A stretch of DNA of 64,000 bases from Phormidium tenue FACHB-886 (GCF_014764505.1 NZ_JACXWX010000002.1:1-64000); one strand, 5' to 3'. Numbered from the stretch's first letter, positions 43,197 through 54,984 are shown. Numbers and translations: made by a program. The notes: generated by a model from the letters alone, not told the origin.

Positions 43197-43799
43197 TCAC
43201 GGCTGTTTCACTCGCAGGCGCACCAGATACTCTTCACCGCTGCGGCTCTCGATCGAATTCGAGGGGCGATCGAAACTCACCCGTTCAAAGCCTGCTTCAA
43301 AGCGCTGATGCAGTTCTTCTGCCGTGGTGCCATAGGGCGGACCTCCTGGGCGAGTGTGCGCCCAGAACAGCGCAATTAGCTCGCCCTGCGGTTTCAGGAG
43401 CGATCGCACGAGCTGTACATAGGCAGTGCGTTGAGCGGGGTCGATCGCACAGAAGCAGGTATGCTCCAGCACGTAGTCAAAGCTGTGGGCGAACTCCTGA
43501 GGGAGGTCGAAGATATCACGCTGCAGAAACTGTGCGGCTAGCCCTTGGGCTTGGGCGATTTTGCTAGCCGCAGCAACGGCTGCAGGGGCAAAATCGATCC
43601 CCACGACATCAAATCCGTGCTCGGCGAAGAGCAAGGCATCGTGTCCTCGTCCGGCTCCCAGGGCAATTAGTCGCCCAGGCGGAGGGGCGTTGGCTGAGTT
43701 GAGCAGCTCCACAAACGGCGGGGCAGGCTGCCCCAAGTCCCAGCGATCGGTGCCTTCCTGGTAGCGTCCTTCCCAAAAGTCGGGTGTAAGAGTAGACAT
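43197..43799 (-). CDS. SAM-dependent methyltransferase, TPMT/thiol-halide type
   Basis: 200 residues with a Rossmann SAM fold. FWEGRYQEGTDRWDLGQPAP is the TPMT-family N-terminus, the SAM glycine motif is IALGAGRGHDALLFAEHGFDV, acidic VVGIDFAPAA follows, and EHTCFCAID and YGTTAEELHQRF are family features. Members methylate thiols, halides or hypohalous products in the cytoplasm. It starts six bases after the stop of acnB and should be co-transcribed with it; ahcY, which removes the product S-adenosylhomocysteine, is the next operon. Substrate unknown. Confidence 0.9.
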   Translation of the reverse strand: MSTLTPDFWEGRYQEGTDRWDLGQPAPPFVELLNSANAPPPGRLIALGAGRGHDALLFAEHGFDVVGIDFAPAAVAAASKIAQAQGLAAQFLQRDIFDLPQEFAHSFDYVLEHTCFCAIDPAQRTAYVQLVRSLLKPQGELIALFWAHTRPGGPPYGTTAEELHQRFEAGFERVSFDRPSNSIESRSGEEYLVRLRVKQP

Positions 43800-43805
43800 A
43801 GAGCC

Positions 43806-46415
43806 TCATCGGGTGGTCGCTGGCATCCCCAAAATGTCCTCGATGCGAGGCATTTCCTCTAGCGGAATCACCCGCCCTTCATCCTCAAATCCGGTGATCT
43901 GGTCGAAGTTGAGGTAGCGGTAGAGTTCGGCGGCGAATGGATCGAGTTTTTTGGTAACGATCTCCATATATTCCTCTACTGTTGGAATTTTGCCCAACAG
44001 CGCACAAACGGCTGCCAGCTCTGCTGAGCCGAGATAGACCTGTGCGCCTTTACCCATGCGGTTGTTGAAGTTGCGCGTGGAGGTAGAGAAGACGGTGGTA
44101 TTGTCTGCAACGCGTGCCTGATTGCCCATGCACAGTGAGCATCCTGGCATTTCAGTCCGCGCCCCAACTGCCTCAAAAATGTCGTAATGGCCTTCTTCAC
44201 GAAGCTGCTTTTCGTCCATGCGGGTAGGCGGGCAAATCCACAGACGGACTTTTACCTGCTCTTCGCCCTCCAGGATTTTGGCGGCAGCGCGATAGTGCCC
44301 GATGTTGGTCATGCAAGAGCCAATAAACACCTCTTGTACCGGATCGCCTGCACACTCCGACATCAGCTTAATGTTGTCGGGGTCATTGGGCGCAGCGACG
44401 ATCGGCTCTTTGATCTGGTCGAGGTCGACTTCGATCACGTCGGCATACTCGGCATCGGGGTCAGCTTCCATCAGCGAGGGGTTTGCCAACCACTGCTCCA
44501 TTTTGGCAACCCGGCGCAGAATAGTGCGGGCATCGCCATAACCGCGTGCCACCATGTTTTTCAATAGCGCCACGTTTGAGCTGAGATACTCTGAAACGGT
44601 ATCAATGTTGAGTTTGATGGTGGAACCCGCGCAGGACCGTTCGGCGGTAGCGTCGGTTAGCTCAAAGGCTTGCTCCAGCTTGAGATCGGGCAGCCCTTCC
44701 ATTTCCATAATCCGTCCAGAGAAGACGTTTTGCTTGTTCTCTTTGGTAACGGTGAGCTTGCCCTGCTGGATCGCCACATAGGGAATTGCGTTGACGATAT
44801 CGCGCAGCGTCACGCCCGGCTGCAGCTTGCCTTTGAACCGCACCAGCACCGACTCTGGCATATCCAACGGCATTGCCCCTAGCGCTGCCGCAAACGCCAC
44901 CAGCCCAGAACCCGCCGGGAACGAGATACCCAGCGGAAAACGAGTATGCGAATCACCGCCTGTGCCCACGGTGTCTGGCAGCAGCATCCGGTTGAGCCAG
45001 GAGTGGATAATGCCATCTCCCGGACGCAGCGCCACACCGCCCCGCTGCTGAATAAAGTCAGGCAGTTCGTGATGGGTGGCAATGTCTACGGGTTTGGGGT
45101 AGGCTGCCGTGTGGCAAAAGCTCTGCATCACCAAATCAGCGCTGAAGCCCAGGCAAGCCAGCTCTTTGAGTTCGTCGCGGGTCATGGGACCGGTAGTGTC
45201 CTGGGAGCCAACGGTGGTCATCAGCGGCTCGCAGGACGTGCCGGGACGCACACCCGGTAAGCCACAGGCTTTGCCGACCATTTTTTGCGCCAGCGTGTAG
45301 CCTTTGCCCGTATCGGCGGGCAGTTGGGGACGAACGAACAGGGTAATGGGGTCAAGCCCTAAGGCAACGCGAGTTTTGTCGGTGAGGGTGCGACCGACCA
45401 ACAGCGGAATCCGACCGCCAGCCCGCACTTCGTCGAGGATCGTGTCGGGCTTTAGCGTAAACCGGGAGATAACTTCGCCCGCTTCATTCGTGATCTCGCC
45501 TTTGTAGGGATAGATCGTAATCACATCGCCCGTTTCCATACGGCTGACATCACACTCGATCGGCAATGCGCCTGAGTCTTCCATGGTGTTGAAGAAAATA
45601 GGGGCGATCTTGCCGCCCAGCACAAAGCCACCCGTGCGCTTGTTCGGCACAAAAGGAATATCTTCGCCCATGTGCCACAGCACCGAGTTGGTAGCAGACT
45701 TGCGCGAGGAGCCAGTGCCCACCACATCGCCCACATAGGCAACCGAGTGCCCCTTCTGTTTGAGATCAATAATCGTTTGAAGGCTGCCAGGCTGCCGCGA
45801 CTCCAGCATTACCATCGCATGCAGGGGAATGTCAGGGCGGGTGGTGGCATGGGGGGCAGGAGAGAGATCGTCTGTGTTGGTTTCTCCTGGCACCTTGAAC
45901 ACCGTCACGGTAATCGCCTCTGGAAGCTGCGGACGATGCGTGAACCAGTCGGCGTTAGCCCAGGATTCCATCACCTGCTTGGCGTAGGGATTGCCTGCCT
46001 GCATCAGCTCTTCGACATCGTGGAAAGCATCGTAGACCAAAAGAATTTTGCTGAGGGCAGTGACAGCAGTGCTGGCGATCTCCTGATCCTCTACCTGGAG
46101 CAGCTCAATCAACGACCCAACGTTGTAGCCACCCATCATGGTGCCCAACAGCTCAACGGCATAGAGGGGCGAGATCAGTGGGCTAGTGGCTTCCCCTTTG
46201 GCGATCGCCGTCAAAAAACCCGCTTTTACATACGCCGCCTGATCAACGCCGGGCGGAATCCGGTTGACCAACAAATCTATCAACGTGTCTGCTTCACCAG
46301 CGGGGGGATTTTTTAGCAGCTCGCACAACGCTGAGGTCTGTTCTGCATTTAACGGCAGCGGCGGAACGCCGAGTGCGGCTCGTTCTGCAATATGTTTCCG
46401 GTACGCTTCTAACAT
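43806..46415 (-). CDS. acnB: Aconitate hydratase B
   Basis: 869 residues, AcnB size and domain order (HEAT-like and swivel domains first). [20 protein letters not shown] is the standard AcnB start, supporting ATG 46415. The swivel region has [20 protein letters not shown]; the catalytic part has [19 protein letters not shown]; the 4Fe-4S cysteines lie in [14 protein letters not shown] and [15 protein letters not shown]. It interconverts citrate and isocitrate, feeding icd at 8277, and can bind mRNA when it loses its cluster. Two inverted repeats lie upstream (46451-46467, 46486-46509). The methyltransferase gene follows by six bases. Confidence 0.97.
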   Translation of the reverse strand: MLEAYRKHIAERAALGVPPLPLNAEQTSALCELLKNPPAGEADTLIDLLVNRIPPGVDQAAYVKAGFLTAIAKGEATSPLISPLYAVELLGTMMGGYNVGSLIELLQVEDQEIASTAVTALSKILLVYDAFHDVEELMQAGNPYAKQVMESWANADWFTHRPQLPEAITVTVFKVPGETNTDDLSPAPHATTRPDIPLHAMVMLESRQPGSLQTIIDLKQKGHSVAYVGDVVGTGSSRKSATNSVLWHMGEDIPFVPNKRTGGFVLGGKIAPIFFNTMEDSGALPIECDVSRMETGDVITIYPYKGEITNEAGEVISRFTLKPDTILDEVRAGGRIPLLVGRTLTDKTRVALGLDPITLFVRPQLPADTGKGYTLAQKMVGKACGLPGVRPGTSCEPLMTTVGSQDTTGPMTRDELKELACLGFSADLVMQSFCHTAAYPKPVDIATHHELPDFIQQRGGVALRPGDGIIHSWLNRMLLPDTVGTGGDSHTRFPLGISFPAGSGLVAFAAALGAMPLDMPESVLVRFKGKLQPGVTLRDIVNAIPYVAIQQGKLTVTKENKQNVFSGRIMEMEGLPDLKLEQAFELTDATAERSCAGSTIKLNIDTVSEYLSSNVALLKNMVARGYGDARTILRRVAKMEQWLANPSLMEADPDAEYADVIEVDLDQIKEPIVAAPNDPDNIKLMSECAGDPVQEVFIGSCMTNIGHYRAAAKILEGEEQVKVRLWICPPTRMDEKQLREEGHYDIFEAVGARTEMPGCSLCMGNQARVADNTTVFSTSTRNFNNRMGKGAQVYLGSAELAAVCALLGKIPTVEEYMEIVTKKLDPFAAELYRYLNFDQITGFEDEGRVIPLEEMPRIEDILGMPATTR

Positions 46416-46450
46416 CTTTCCATCCTCTCCAGCAGCAAGACTACGGAACA

Positions 46451-46509
46451 CTGTGCGTTCGGCACAGATCAAGAATCTATATCCTCCGCTACATATACTA
46501 CGGTAGCGG
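46451..46509 (-). promoter_or_regulatory. Inverted repeats in the acnB leader
   Basis: CTGTGC (46451-46456) pairs with GCACAG (46462-46467), and CCGCTAC (46486-46492) with GTAGCGG (46503-46509) around ATATACTACG. They lie 36-95 bases upstream of acnB, suited to leader hairpins or an operator. A direct repeat (ATTGATTGCAGAAA type) follows at about 46518-46552. Confidence 0.4.
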
Positions 46510-46600
46510 TTTGCACAATTGATTGCAGAAACGATTGATTGCAGAAATGATTGCCGAACCTGCCAATTCCGATTGAGTGTAGCCGGAGACTAGTAAGCAG

Positions 46601-46637
46601 AAAAAGTGCAGGCTTTCCTTGCGGAGATGCCTGCACT
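46601..46637 (-). terminator. Rho-independent terminator of ahcY
   Basis: On the minus strand, AGTGCAGGC (46629-46637 reversed) and GCCTGCACT (46605-46613 reversed) form a 9-bp stem followed by TTTTT. It lies about 65 bases after the ahcY stop. Confidence 0.8.
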
Positions 46638-46699
46638 GCGTCAATTCAATCTGGATCTATTTAACCTGGCGGACTGGCAGCCCGCCGAAATTGAATGAA

Positions 46700-48082
<1,383 letters not shown>

Positions 48083-48099
48083 CATATGGTTTTCGCTTG

Positions 48100-50334
48100 C
48101 TAGGGCACATCGACCAAGATCAACGAATCCTCTGGCAAATAGCTGACATATCGCCCCTCGTCTGAAAACATCACCACCAGCTGCAGCGACCAGTCTGGCT
48201 GCACGAACTGCAAATCTGCCCAGGGGACGGCGATCTCCAGGCAAGTGTTGAAGGCGATCTGCACGCGGCTCTGACGCGAATGCCATTGATAGTGCTCGCC
48301 TGCCGACTGTAGCCAAGTAGACTGCGACTGCAAATGAATGCCCAAGTGTTGATGAAACAGGTAATTCAGCGGCGGTTGATCTGGCAGTTCAGCCAAGGGG
48401 GCAGGGCTAATTGGCACATGGCGATCGGGATAAAACCAAAGCAGGTGCATTTCCGAAGGCAGATCAGTTCCCAGCGCAGTTCCCATCTGGAAATCTAACC
48501 GCAGGAAAAAGCTGAGGGGGTTCACCCCGTACCACAGCCGCTGGACGGTGCTGCTGCGGTGCATGGTTCCTGCTGCGCCGCCAATCTCAATTCGTCCTGC
48601 TTTATCCCAGTTCTGTTCATCGCCGCATCCATCTAAAACTGGATAGATGAAGCTTTGGGGCCGCTGGCTGCGCTTGCTGTCATGGTCTTCTATGGGCATC
48701 CGCACCCCGGCCGGCACGGGCTCATTGAGGGCACTATATAGCGTTGCCAAATGTTCTCGAAAGAGCTGGTCGAACATGGCATCCTGATGGGTAGAATGCC
48801 CCTCGCCAAACCACCAAAACCAGTCAGAGCCTTCTGCCGCATACAGCGCTTCCCAAACCTCCGGGTTATTTTCCTCAGTCGCTTCCGGATGGTTTGCCAA
48901 TGTTTCCCGGGCGGCGCTCAACAAATCCCAGGCGCGGTTCTTCGCCGGATCGCCAATCCAGGTTGTGAAGCTGCCGTCTACCCACGAGCCGCTGTGCAGC
49001 TGCTCGGCAGGCAAAATCGCTTTCGCAGCGAACTGGTCAAGATATTCTGAAACGGTGACCAGTTGAATACTCGGATGCTGACTGAGGATATGGTAGAGCG
49101 ACTCCAGGAACGGCTTGCCATCCTGCTCGTAAGACTCCCAGCAGTTTTCGCCATCCAGGGCGATCGTCACCAGCCAGGGATGGTGCAATGCCGTGCCCCC
49201 ATCCGGCTGGTTTGCCTTGAGCGATCGCGCGGCTGCCTCCAGATTCCGGACTAAGTTGGTGGCAGCTTGCTTGGGCTCCATGGCGCCATAGGTAAAGCCG
49301 ATCAGGTCAGACAGGCGATGATCGCGGAAGACGATCGCCAGGTCGCCTGCTGCCGTTTGCAGGCGATAGGGACGATACAGCAGCTCCGGTTCTTCCAGGG
49401 TGCCCGATTCATCGCGGTGAAACGGGTAATTGATGCTTCTACCCAGTACCATTTCATCGGAGCAGAGCCACTGGAAACCCTGCGCTGCCACATTGGGCAG
49501 AATCGCCGGACTCACCGACTGCTCGGAGGGCCACAGTCCACGCGGATCGCTGCCAAACCGATCGCGGTAAATCTGCTTGGCTTTGTGGAGGTGGCGGGGA
49601 ATGTCTTCTGCCCAGCGGAAGCGCTGCTGCGGCAGGGTCATCTGCGGCACTGCCACCCGCCCGGCATCGGTATCGGCAAGCAGCGGCAGAATGGGGTGCG
49701 TATAGGGCGATGTGGTAATTTCGAGCTGCCCGCTGTCCTGCATTTTGCGGTGCTGCGGCAGGATACGGCTGAGGATCTGACGCTGTTTAGAATAGAGGCG
49801 CTGCCGATCGCTGAGGCTAAAGCCGCGTCCCTGCTTGAGCCATTGGGCGATCTCTGGATCATCCCAAAACAGCGGATCGATCCAGGCCAGGTTATGCCAT
49901 GCCAATAGGTCGCTGTAGTCTTGGCTCTCCCAGTTTTGCAAACACCAGTCCTGTCCTTTGTCTTGGCACTGTCCGTAGAGTTCCGCATAGCGGATGTGCG
50001 GCTCGATCAGCCGATGGCGATTGGCTTCAAAGAAGTGTTCCAGGATGAACTGCTGCTGCGTTGGGTTGAGCTGCTCGGCAGGCTGCAGCAGTAGAGACAA
50101 GTAGGGGTCAAAGGCTTTACCCGCCACATAGTCTTCAATCTGCAGAATCAGCGATGGTACGAGATTAACGGTTTGATGCAGCTTAGGATAGCGCTCTAGC
50201 AGCAACACCAGATCGAGATAATCTTTAGTCCCGTGCAGCCGCACCCAAGGGAGGCGATAGTCTCCCTGAGTTGAGCTTTTGTAGAGGGGTTGGTGCTGGT
50301 GCCAAACAAACGCAACGTATAAGGGGTGAGGCAT
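48100..50334 (-). CDS. GH57 glycoside hydrolase (amylase/4-alpha-glucanotransferase type)
   Basis: 744 residues. The GH57 barrel starts FVWHQHQPLYKSSTQGDYRL; the likely nucleophile is Glu271 in GLWPSEQSVSP and the acid/base Asp394 in IALDGENCWESY. The C-terminal third is beta-rich (GAAGTMHRSSTVQRLWYGVN, LRLDFQMGTALG) like the accessory domains of amylopullulanase-type GH57 proteins. It acts on alpha-glucan, probably glycogen, in the cytoplasm; no signal peptide with the chosen start. ATG 50334 is used as MPHPLYVAFVWHQHQP is the common N-terminus. It follows pgi in the same direction but is separated by a terminator. Confidence 0.88.
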   Translation of the reverse strand: MPHPLYVAFVWHQHQPLYKSSTQGDYRLPWVRLHGTKDYLDLVLLLERYPKLHQTVNLVPSLILQIEDYVAGKAFDPYLSLLLQPAEQLNPTQQQFILEHFFEANRHRLIEPHIRYAELYGQCQDKGQDWCLQNWESQDYSDLLAWHNLAWIDPLFWDDPEIAQWLKQGRGFSLSDRQRLYSKQRQILSRILPQHRKMQDSGQLEITTSPYTHPILPLLADTDAGRVAVPQMTLPQQRFRWAEDIPRHLHKAKQIYRDRFGSDPRGLWPSEQSVSPAILPNVAAQGFQWLCSDEMVLGRSINYPFHRDESGTLEEPELLYRPYRLQTAAGDLAIVFRDHRLSDLIGFTYGAMEPKQAATNLVRNLEAAARSLKANQPDGGTALHHPWLVTIALDGENCWESYEQDGKPFLESLYHILSQHPSIQLVTVSEYLDQFAAKAILPAEQLHSGSWVDGSFTTWIGDPAKNRAWDLLSAARETLANHPEATEENNPEVWEALYAAEGSDWFWWFGEGHSTHQDAMFDQLFREHLATLYSALNEPVPAGVRMPIEDHDSKRSQRPQSFIYPVLDGCGDEQNWDKAGRIEIGGAAGTMHRSSTVQRLWYGVNPLSFFLRLDFQMGTALGTDLPSEMHLLWFYPDRHVPISPAPLAELPDQPPLNYLFHQHLGIHLQSQSTWLQSAGEHYQWHSRQSRVQIAFNTCLEIAVPWADLQFVQPDWSLQLVVMFSDEGRYVSYLPEDSLILVDVP

Positions 50335-50364
50335 TGGGGAGAGATAAAGAAGGGGAAAAGGCAA

Positions 50365-50395
50365 GCAAAAGGCGGCAGGGAATGCCGCCTTTTGC
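50365..50395 (-). terminator. Rho-independent terminator of pgi
   Basis: A perfect 13-bp stem (50365-50377 with 50383-50395) with loop GGGAA begins 12 bases after the pgi stop. Read on the minus strand, the second arm ends with CTTTTGC. Confidence 0.85.
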
Positions 50396-50406
50396 ATAAG
50401 CGGAGC

Positions 50407-51993
50407 CTACCGGGCAGCGATCGCCAAGCTGCTCGGCTGGCTCAAGTCACCGCTAACAGTGATGCCGCGCTGATTGGCGCTGAGATGGCGGACAATTTTG
50501 TAGATTGTTTCGATCTGGTCGGGTGCGCCGATTTTGTCTGCTAGGTCTGCCAGGGAAATCGGCTGATTGGCTTCTGCCACCACTTTGACGATCTCTCGCT
50601 GCAGCTGCAGAACAGCGGCGGCGGCTTTTTTGCCTGCTTCCACGCCGGGTTGGTGGTAGGCGTTGACGTTGACCAGCGACCCATAGAAGCTGACGGCACG
50701 TTCGTAGAGGGCAATCAGGGCACCTACTAACCGCGGATTGACGATCGGAATGGTGACAGTGATCGAATCGCGCTGGTTTTCGTAGAGCGCTTGGCGGGTT
50801 CCCTGCAGCAAGCCAGAGAGGAAGTCGCCAGAGGTGGCGCCTGCTTCTACTTCCACGGAGCTGCCTTGGCGATCGTGCAGCACTTCAATAAAGGTGACGA
50901 AGAAATTGGGAACGCCTTCCCGGAGCTGCTGGACATAAGCATGCTGGTCGGTAGAGCCTTTGTTGCCGTAGACAGCAATGCCTTGATAGACCTTGTTGCC
51001 CTGCAGGTCTTTCTCTTTGCCTAGTGATTCCATCACGAGCTGCTGCAAATAGCGGGAAAACAGCATGAGGCTGTCTTTGTAGGGCAGCACCACCATGTCT
51101 TTTTCGCCTTTGCCATTGCCTGCGTAGTACCAGCTCAGCGCCATCAGCGCCGAAGGGTTGCGCTTCAGGTCTGGGACACGGGTGGCAGTATCCATTTCTT
51201 TGGCTCCTGCCAGCATGGCGTCGATGTCGATGCCTTGGAGTGCTGCAGGCAGCAGACCCACAGCCGACAGCTCCGAGGTGCGTCCGCCGACCCAGTCGTG
51301 CATGGGGAAGGTGTCGATCCAGCCTTCTGACTTGGCTAGCTTCTCAAAGCTGCTGCCAATGCCTGTCACCGCTACCGCATGTTGGGCAAAGCTGAGCCCG
51401 TTTTGCTCATAGAACGTTTTGACCTCGATCATGCCGTTGCGGGTTTCGGGGGTGCCGCCGGATTTGGAGGTGATGATTACCAACGTGGAGGACAGCCGAT
51501 CTTTGAGCCGCTGCAAGATGCGATCGATCCCGGCTGGGTCGGTATTATCGAGAAAGTGGATCTGCAGCGGCGGATTTTCTGGCGACAGCGCTTCTGAAAC
51601 AAACTGCGGCCCCAAAGCAGAACCGCCAATCCCTACGGAGAGGATATCGGTAAACTTGGGCGCGTTGGGTGGATGCACTTCACCGGAATGTACCCGCTGG
51701 GCAAACGTATGGATTCGATCGAGCGTTTCTAAAATATCTTGCTTCAGCTCTGACGTAGGGGCGAGGTCTGCATCACGTAGCCAATAGTGCCCCACCATGC
51801 GGTTTTCGTCGGGGTTGGCGATCGCTCCTTTCTCGAGTGCCGCTACATCTTGGAAGGCTTTTTCAAACTTAGGTGCAAGCTGTTCTACAAAAGCCTGATC
51901 GAACCGCATACGGCTGACGTCGAGGTACAGTCCCAGCCCGTCATGATAGTAAAGCCAGTCTTGATAACGTTGCCAAAGTGCAGCAGCATCCAT
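50407..51993 (-). CDS. pgi: Glucose-6-phosphate isomerase
   Basis: 528 residues, cyanobacterial PGI length. It interconverts glucose-6-P and fructose-6-P, linking the Calvin cycle to glycogen and the oxidative pentose phosphate path. Signatures are [71 protein letters not shown] and [19 protein letters not shown], which include the substrate-phosphate and catalytic residues. ATG 51993 ([14 protein letters not shown]) is the standard start; 13 more codons upstream have no family match. A terminator follows, so the downstream GH57 gene has its own promoter or relies on read-through. Confidence 0.97.
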   Translation of the reverse strand: MDAAALWQRYQDWLYYHDGLGLYLDVSRMRFDQAFVEQLAPKFEKAFQDVAALEKGAIANPDENRMVGHYWLRDADLAPTSELKQDILETLDRIHTFAQRVHSGEVHPPNAPKFTDILSVGIGGSALGPQFVSEALSPENPPLQIHFLDNTDPAGIDRILQRLKDRLSSTLVIITSKSGGTPETRNGMIEVKTFYEQNGLSFAQHAVAVTGIGSSFEKLAKSEGWIDTFPMHDWVGGRTSELSAVGLLPAALQGIDIDAMLAGAKEMDTATRVPDLKRNPSALMALSWYYAGNGKGEKDMVVLPYKDSLMLFSRYLQQLVMESLGKEKDLQGNKVYQGIAVYGNKGSTDQHAYVQQLREGVPNFFVTFIEVLHDRQGSSVEVEAGATSGDFLSGLLQGTRQALYENQRDSITVTIPIVNPRLVGALIALYERAVSFYGSLVNVNAYHQPGVEAGKKAAAAVLQLQREIVKVVAEANQPISLADLADKIGAPDQIETIYKIVRHLSANQRGITVSGDLSQPSSLAIAAR

Positions 51994-52262
51994 AGCGTTT
52001 GACCTATTGGGTTGATCACTCTTGTTTATCACTCAATTAGTGTACCGAGTCAGCAGCCCTGATAATTACGACGTTTAGCAGAAGCCGACCGACTCAAACA
52101 CCCTGTACAAAAGCATCTTAGACTTGTAGCTTCCGCCACTTGGGGCTATCCCTGTTTTGGCATTGTTTAAGCTTAGGGCAACTGCCCCTCTCTGCGAGGT
52201 TAATTTGTCATAGCAGTTTTACTCTAGTCGAGGATTGGGTGAGCTAGAAGATCGTCAAAATA

Positions 52263-52290
52263 AAAACGTCCTCATTGCCAATGAGAACGT
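52263..52290 (-). terminator. Terminator of the 52321 gene
   Basis: On the minus strand, ACGTTCTCATTG pairs with CAATGAGGACGT (one G-T), followed by TTTTATTTT. It begins about 30 bases after the stop of the minus-strand gene at 52321. Confidence 0.8.
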
Positions 52291-52320
52291 CCTTGCTAAA
52301 AGCGACACTCTATCTTTCAA

Positions 52321-53208
52321 TCAAATTTCTGCTACCGATCGCTCAATCAAGCGCCGCGCTAGCGTCTGAATCCCTGTGTGTTCGTAGTATTTCACCGTTA
52401 TATCTAGAAACGCACCTAGATAATCGAGCTTGTCTTTGCTGACTTCCACAAACTTCACCAGGTTGTCTACCACCTTTTCCTGCGTTAGCCCTCTGGAAGC
52501 AACAAAGTTATCCATCCAGCCTTTTGTCGATTCAAAGCTTTGTGTAATAAAGCTAAGCTGTCCTGGAGTATTGCCGCCCGGAATCAGCTCGCGAACGCCC
52601 TTAAACGTCTTGTTGTTGTCTAGATCTGCAGCCGAGGAGCCTTTCAGCGTCATTAGCCCTTTCTCAGCAAAGCCTGCGCCTAGCGGCACTAGCCCATCAA
52701 AACAAACCAGTGCTGCCATCCGCATTAAAGACTCGCCGCCGTAGTCGCCCAACGCCGCCAAAAAGTCACCGATGCTGTCGCCCGGAATGCCATTGATCTG
52801 GCAAAACGCCACCAGTTCCACCACCAGCTTGACGCATAGATCGAGGCTCTGAGCTTTTTCGGGCTTGAGGGTGAGGTTCTTGAGGATGCCTAAAAATGAG
52901 ACATCTTGCCCAATTTTGTTTGCCAGCGTTGCCGCTCCCAGCGCACCCGATGCCGAGTCCACGGTTTGGTATAGCCAAAGGGCGCGCTGATAGCCTTCTC
53001 GCTTGTCGTTAAACAGCGTCACCGCGCGCTCACCAATTTGCTGAATTAGCGCTTCGTCGGTTTCGCCTGTTACCGCTCGAATGGTGTTGTCAAAGCCGAC
53101 CAAATTCTGCCACTGACCCGGCACCACAAAATCGAGCGATCGCAGCGCCATCACGGTAGGTCCGCCGGTTGCCAGATGATCGACATAATCATAAATAGCT
53201 TTGCTCAC
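52321..53208 (-). CDS. Conserved cyanobacterial protein of unknown function
   Basis: 295 residues, soluble, mostly helical. Recognisable blocks are IYDYVDHLATGGPTVMALRS at the start, SLDFVVPGQWQNLVGFDNTI, FNDKREGYQRALWLYQTVDS, KVVDNLVKFVEVSKDKLDYL and HTGIQTLARRLIERSVAEI at the end. Hydrophobic stretches in the middle are too polar to be clear membrane helices. I know no function. Start GTG 53208 is selected by the SD AAGGAG seven bases upstream; the frame continues further but without a better start. A terminator follows. A lipoprotein gene 58 bases upstream in the same direction may share its promoter. Confidence 0.78.
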   Translation of the reverse strand: MSKAIYDYVDHLATGGPTVMALRSLDFVVPGQWQNLVGFDNTIRAVTGETDEALIQQIGERAVTLFNDKREGYQRALWLYQTVDSASGALGAATLANKIGQDVSFLGILKNLTLKPEKAQSLDLCVKLVVELVAFCQINGIPGDSIGDFLAALGDYGGESLMRMAALVCFDGLVPLGAGFAEKGLMTLKGSSAADLDNNKTFKGVRELIPGGNTPGQLSFITQSFESTKGWMDNFVASRGLTQEKVVDNLVKFVEVSKDKLDYLGAFLDITVKYYEHTGIQTLARRLIERSVAEI

Positions 53209-53266
53209 AGATTTCTCCTTAAATTGCAAGAGCTTTCGTCAATGAGCGAATCCAATGCAACCCAGA

Positions 53267-53905
53267 TTAGGCAGCGCTAGGGACAGGCTGGAGCTGCTTA
53301 GCAGGACGATTGGCTGGGGGAGCTGGAATTGAGGGCAGTGGACGTCTAGGCGCGGACACATCAGGGACTGTCGGCAGTTTGGCAGCCGCAGTAGGCAACT
53401 TAGCTAAGCCGCGCAGATCAAATTTCTGCATCCAGTCGGTGCGATCGGCTTTGGTGAATTCGGGATCGCGGGATTGTACTTTCACCTGGTAACGATCGTT
53501 GACCAAAATAGCAGTAATATTTGCTCCTTGCTCGACGGCAGGATAGCCTGCGATCTTCTCAGTGCTCGCTTGAAACTTAGCTGCTGCCGTCGGGATGCCA
53601 ACGGTATCATTGATCGACAGCATGGCAAAGGTTTTGCCGTCTTTGTTCAACTTGTATTCCGCGAAACCCTTCTTCTCCTGTGAAGGAACGACACTATAGC
53701 CGCCCGTTGAGCCAGGGAAAAACTTGTTAAACGTACCGCCTTGTTCAGTGCCTTTAGCAACGGACGTTGGGGCATTGCGCTTTGAAGTTTCTTCTTGGGT
53801 CTGGGCATACCGAGAGGGTTCAGCCTTGCTGCAAGCTGAGACCAGGAGCAGTAGGCAGAGCAAGAGTGGGGCAATCGCTCTACGCCATTGAGCAGGAATC
53901 ATCAT
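53267..53905 (-). CDS. Conserved cyanobacterial lipoprotein of unknown function
   Basis: 212 residues. A signal peptide with lipobox (LLLCLLLLVSACSKAEP) makes it a lipoprotein, probably periplasmic. Conserved-looking blocks are SRYAQTQEETSKRNAPTS, GGTFNKFFPGSTGGYSVV, EKKGFAEYKLNKDGK, STEKIAGYPAVEQGANITAI and RYQVKVQSRDPEFTKADR. The last 50 residues are Pro/Ala/Lys-rich (RRPLPSIPAPPANRPAKQLQ). I recall related lipoproteins in many cyanobacteria without an assigned role. Its minus-strand neighbour at 52321 lies 58 bases downstream and may belong to the same unit. Confidence 0.8.
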   Translation of the reverse strand: MMIPAQWRRAIAPLLLCLLLLVSACSKAEPSRYAQTQEETSKRNAPTSVAKGTEQGGTFNKFFPGSTGGYSVVPSQEKKGFAEYKLNKDGKTFAMLSINDTVGIPTAAAKFQASTEKIAGYPAVEQGANITAILVNDRYQVKVQSRDPEFTKADRTDWMQKFDLRGLAKLPTAAAKLPTVPDVSAPRRPLPSIPAPPANRPAKQLQPVPSAA

Positions 53906-54356
53906 TCAACTCCTAAGGTGAGCCAGCGCTTTTATTTTCACCTGTAGAGTATTTTATAGGTGAAAACATAGGAAACAATTAACGTTCCTATAGTTACAAA
54001 ACATCAAAGCAGCTCGCTCTATCTAGAGACAGAGCGTCAGCAAAAACGTTAAAGCATATTAAAACCGTTTGAAAAAGCCTTGAGCAAGCCCGACAAAATT
54101 TGTCTTCAGAGCCGTTGTTGCGTTTTAGAAGCTGTATAGAATAAGCAGGAATGATTGAGTTTACAAAAACTCATTACATTCTCCCTATCTATAGATCTAG
54201 GCCGTGGCATTAGCCTTTAAGATGAACGGAATTGCCCATTGCTTCATCAAGAAAAGTCAGCAGTTTCTAAATGAGGTGCCCTTGCAGGCTTGACTCCTGA
54301 CTTAAAATGAGATTGGGTAGGGTAAACGATTGCAAAGTGAGGATGTCTGGTCGCCT
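53906..54356. other. Divergent intergenic region
   Basis: 451 AT-rich bases between the lipoprotein (-) and the small plus-strand gene at 54357. TTGTTG (54115-54120) and TAGAAT (54137-54142), 16 bases apart, are a possible plus-strand promoter about 215 bases before the gene. I see no gene in it. Confidence 0.4.
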
Positions 54357-54704
54357 ATGGCTCGTTACACAGGTCTGTTCACCGTTGCAGTGTCAGCTGA
54401 CAAGTTTTGGCAGTTGCTCAATGAAATTCTGCGATCAATCAGCTTAAATGTTATCTATTCTTCTGAAGATTACCTGGTCGCGCGTGAAGCTCCGGGTCAC
54501 GTTCCTTTTGCCAAGCTGGTTACTGTAGAAGTGCTTGTCGATCGTCCTTCAAATCGCGGTTCTGAAGTGCGAATGAATCTAGTCGTCAAGAACGAGGAAC
54601 TGCCACTGCAAAGGGACAATCACTGCCATCAGCTTTTTGCGCTGCTTAATCAAGCCGTACAAGAGAATCGCAACTGGCGATTGATCGAAAGTGCTGCTAG
54701 CTAA
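54357..54704 (+). CDS. Small conserved cyanobacterial protein of unknown function
   Basis: 115 residues, soluble. MARYTGLFTVAVSADKFWQL is followed by NEILRSISLNVIYSSEDYLV and KLVTVEVLVDRPSNRGSEVR; the middle strands and long last helix (HCHQLFALLNQAVQEN) suggest a small alpha/beta fold. I recall similar short proteins in cyanobacteria; no function. ATG 54357 is used, but TTG 54330 is in frame, and an out-of-frame ATG at 54343 follows a better SD (GTGAGG). A clear terminator lies 37 bases after the stop. Confidence 0.7.
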   Translation: MARYTGLFTVAVSADKFWQLLNEILRSISLNVIYSSEDYLVAREAPGHVPFAKLVTVEVLVDRPSNRGSEVRMNLVVKNEELPLQRDNHCHQLFALLNQAVQENRNWRLIESAAS

Positions 54705-54740
54705 TATTGCTCTTGGTCAAATGACGATTGCATTTTCAAC

Positions 54741-54780
54741 AAACTGGGCGTGGAGCTGTCTCTACGTCCAGTTTTGTCTT
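54741..54780 (+). terminator. Rho-independent terminator
   Basis: AAACTGGGCGTGGAG (54741-54755) pairs with CTCTACGTCCAGTTT (54760-54774), with two G-T pairs and the loop CTGT, followed by TGTCTTT. Confidence 0.85.
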
Positions 54781-54984
54781 TAGGCTTTGCTTTTATCTTT
54801 GAAGCCCTACATCGAAGCTTGATTATTGGACTTAATTCTTAATAAAAAATTCAGTGATAACGCGGTTTTCTAAAAAATTCTTGCTTAAACCGCTGTCTAG
54901 ATAGAAGAAAGGCGCTCAAAGGCTGTGGTTTCGTCGGTTTAGCCTGCTAGAGTAGGGAAAACTGTAGGTTTTGCCGTCACAAAA

